Origin: Bigelowiella natans CCMP2755
Taxonomy: Eukaryota; Cercozoa; Chlorarachniophyceae
Assembly (NCBI GenBank): GCA_000320545.1
Contig: ADNK01001328.1
Span: 1 to 64,000, forward strand
Reading direction: 5' to 3'
DNA length: 64,000 bases
How positions within the stretch are numbered: the stretch's first letter is position 1; each line of letters begins with the position of its first letter. Below are positions 63,037 to 64,000 of this stretch, one piece after another. Position numbers and translations under genes: made by a program. Below the pieces are notes generated by a model. That model was not told where the DNA came from, searched no databases, and saw only the letters and a program-made list of their open reading frames with translations.

Positions 63037-63490
63037 CAATACAACCATCATTAGGAGAGCAGCATCAGTATTATACATACATATGTAAAAACACACACAG
63101 ATTATCCCTCTCCCTTTCCCAAAGTTCATGAATACCTTATGGCTGTACTTTTCTGGATTAGCGATTACGTCAGCCGCTAGCTGAGGCTTGTTAGTGATTA
63201 TTCCATCGACGCCATTTTGTATCACCCTTTCCATATTTAATTCATTCATTATAGAGGGTACCAATTCCTTCAAAAAATGGGAAGTCATATGCGAGTTAAA
63301 TCACTCTAGACACCTATACACACAAATACACATTCGCGCAGATAGCCGCACATTCATAGCATTTTCCATCAATACATTTATCTTCGAACAAAGGGTAATA
63401 CCGAAGCATGCTACTTGGTGAGTTGACTGTGAAAACCATCACCTATTAGGTTAGCATGTAATAGTCCTCTGAAACAAATATAATTGATAT

Positions 63491-63559
<69 letters not shown>

Positions 63560-64000
63560 GCACACGCATGTTTGAGAAGAGGGTTGATGACCTTAAAGCC
63601 CTCTTGGTGCATGGCAGCGACAAACGCTGTTGTTGCTGTGAAATGATGAGTGTTTACCGATTCTGAACCTGAAGAAGAAGAATGGATAGGAACAACAACA
63701 ACAAACAATAGAAATAATCACCTCACTAATACAGAGAGAGATAAATTAGCTGTGTGATACAAGTTGTCGATCTCTCTCGTGCACACATGGGTTATAGGCA
63801 GGTTAGTAGCCATATTCACCGATTTCCTTGTTATTCGGGACAACCCCCCATCTCATCTGTATGATGCGCGCACACACAAATTAATGCTTGTGTCATCCTT
63901 CGAGAATAAAATCCGATGTGTGTGTAATAGCGCCAAGCATGATAATAATGTCATAAATAAACACTAGATACAAGATCAATGAAGCAATCCTATACCGACA
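62861..64000 (-). CDS. Glycerophosphodiester phosphodiesterase-like protein, 3' part
   Basis: Family known for hydrolysing glycerophosphodiesters to glycerol-3-phosphate. Only C-terminal exons lie in the window; the gene continues past the right edge. An exon at about 63690-63560 reads AFVAAMHQEGFKVIN, resembling the strand before the family's WTVN motif. The exon at about 63270-63130 reads ELVPSIMNELNMERVIQNG, then VDGIITNKPQLAADVIANPE, the conserved family end. The last exon (about 62990-62861) encodes a membrane helix (IIGASLVVAVVALSWWCI) and a short basic tail, so the enzyme is probably membrane-anchored at its C-terminus. The intron holds a CA run (63006-63034); another CT/CA run lies at 63494-63556. 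Confidence 0.68.

Noticed and set aside
1-64000. tRNA or rRNA genes
   Set aside because: I looked for the conserved T-arm and D-arm boxes and long rRNA-like tracts by eye and saw none convincing; a tRNAscan run would be decisive.

Overview
The window is nuclear DNA of an intron-rich microbial eukaryote. Coding sequence is cut into many short exons with GT..AG borders, and several introns carry long microsatellites (TCA, TTC, AAG, CA/GT, AT, CT). The gene set (Dicer, SMN, THOC6, a KDM4-type demethylase, an NPSN-like Qb-SNARE, a phytanoyl-CoA dioxygenase fused to HEAT repeats, and a Costars-domain actin regulator) is typical of a gene-rich protist or alga. I cannot name the organism. A Tudor-like module in two adjacent genes hints weakly at the SAR group.

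Layout, left to right: 3' part of an unrecognised coiled-coil gene (+, to 2246); a Dicer-like nuclease (+, about 2.7-9.6 kb); a RhoGAP-SH3-coiled-coil-Costars protein (-, 10.5-20.9 kb); a small intronless Cys-rich protein (+, 21.8-22.5); a B-box-like/C2H2 zinc-finger protein (-, 24.0-25.3); PhyH-HEAT (+, 27.3-33.0); THOC6 (-, 34.0-35.2); SMN (+, 35.7-37.7); a membrane-anchored short-chain dehydrogenase (-, 39.4-40.3); a Ras-like GTPase and then a Tudor-like coiled-coil protein (+, 40.9-42.7 and 42.8-44.2); KDM4-SAM (-, 45.2-48.7); NPSN-like SNARE (+, 48.7-49.7); an acidic repeat/coiled-coil protein (-, 50.6-54.7); an MFS sugar-porter-type transporter (+, 55.6-60.7); and the 3' part of a glycerophosphodiester phosphodiesterase (-, 62.9 to the edge).

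Two patterns cut across the genes. First, transcription units alternate strand almost perfectly. All seven convergent (3'-3') gaps contain a 0.4-0.8 kb stretch free of long microsatellites, mostly rich in palindromic words such as CTAG, TGCA and GCATGC. The divergent gaps lack this texture. Second, introns fall into two classes: long, microsatellite-laden introns (Dicer, RhoGAP, PhyH-HEAT, MFS) and short, repeat-poor introns (KDM4, SNARE, GTPase, C2H2, THOC6).

The most unusual proteins are a Dicer with no visible helicase and a second RNase III domain that has lost several catalytic residues, an SMN whose Tudor position is occupied by an SH3 domain, a KDM4 demethylase ending in a SAM-like domain, and the RhoGAP-SH3-Costars fusion. 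The last contains a roughly 520-bp inverted duplication of one of its own exons. Gene models were spliced by hand from reading frame, phase and family motifs, so exon borders are predictions.
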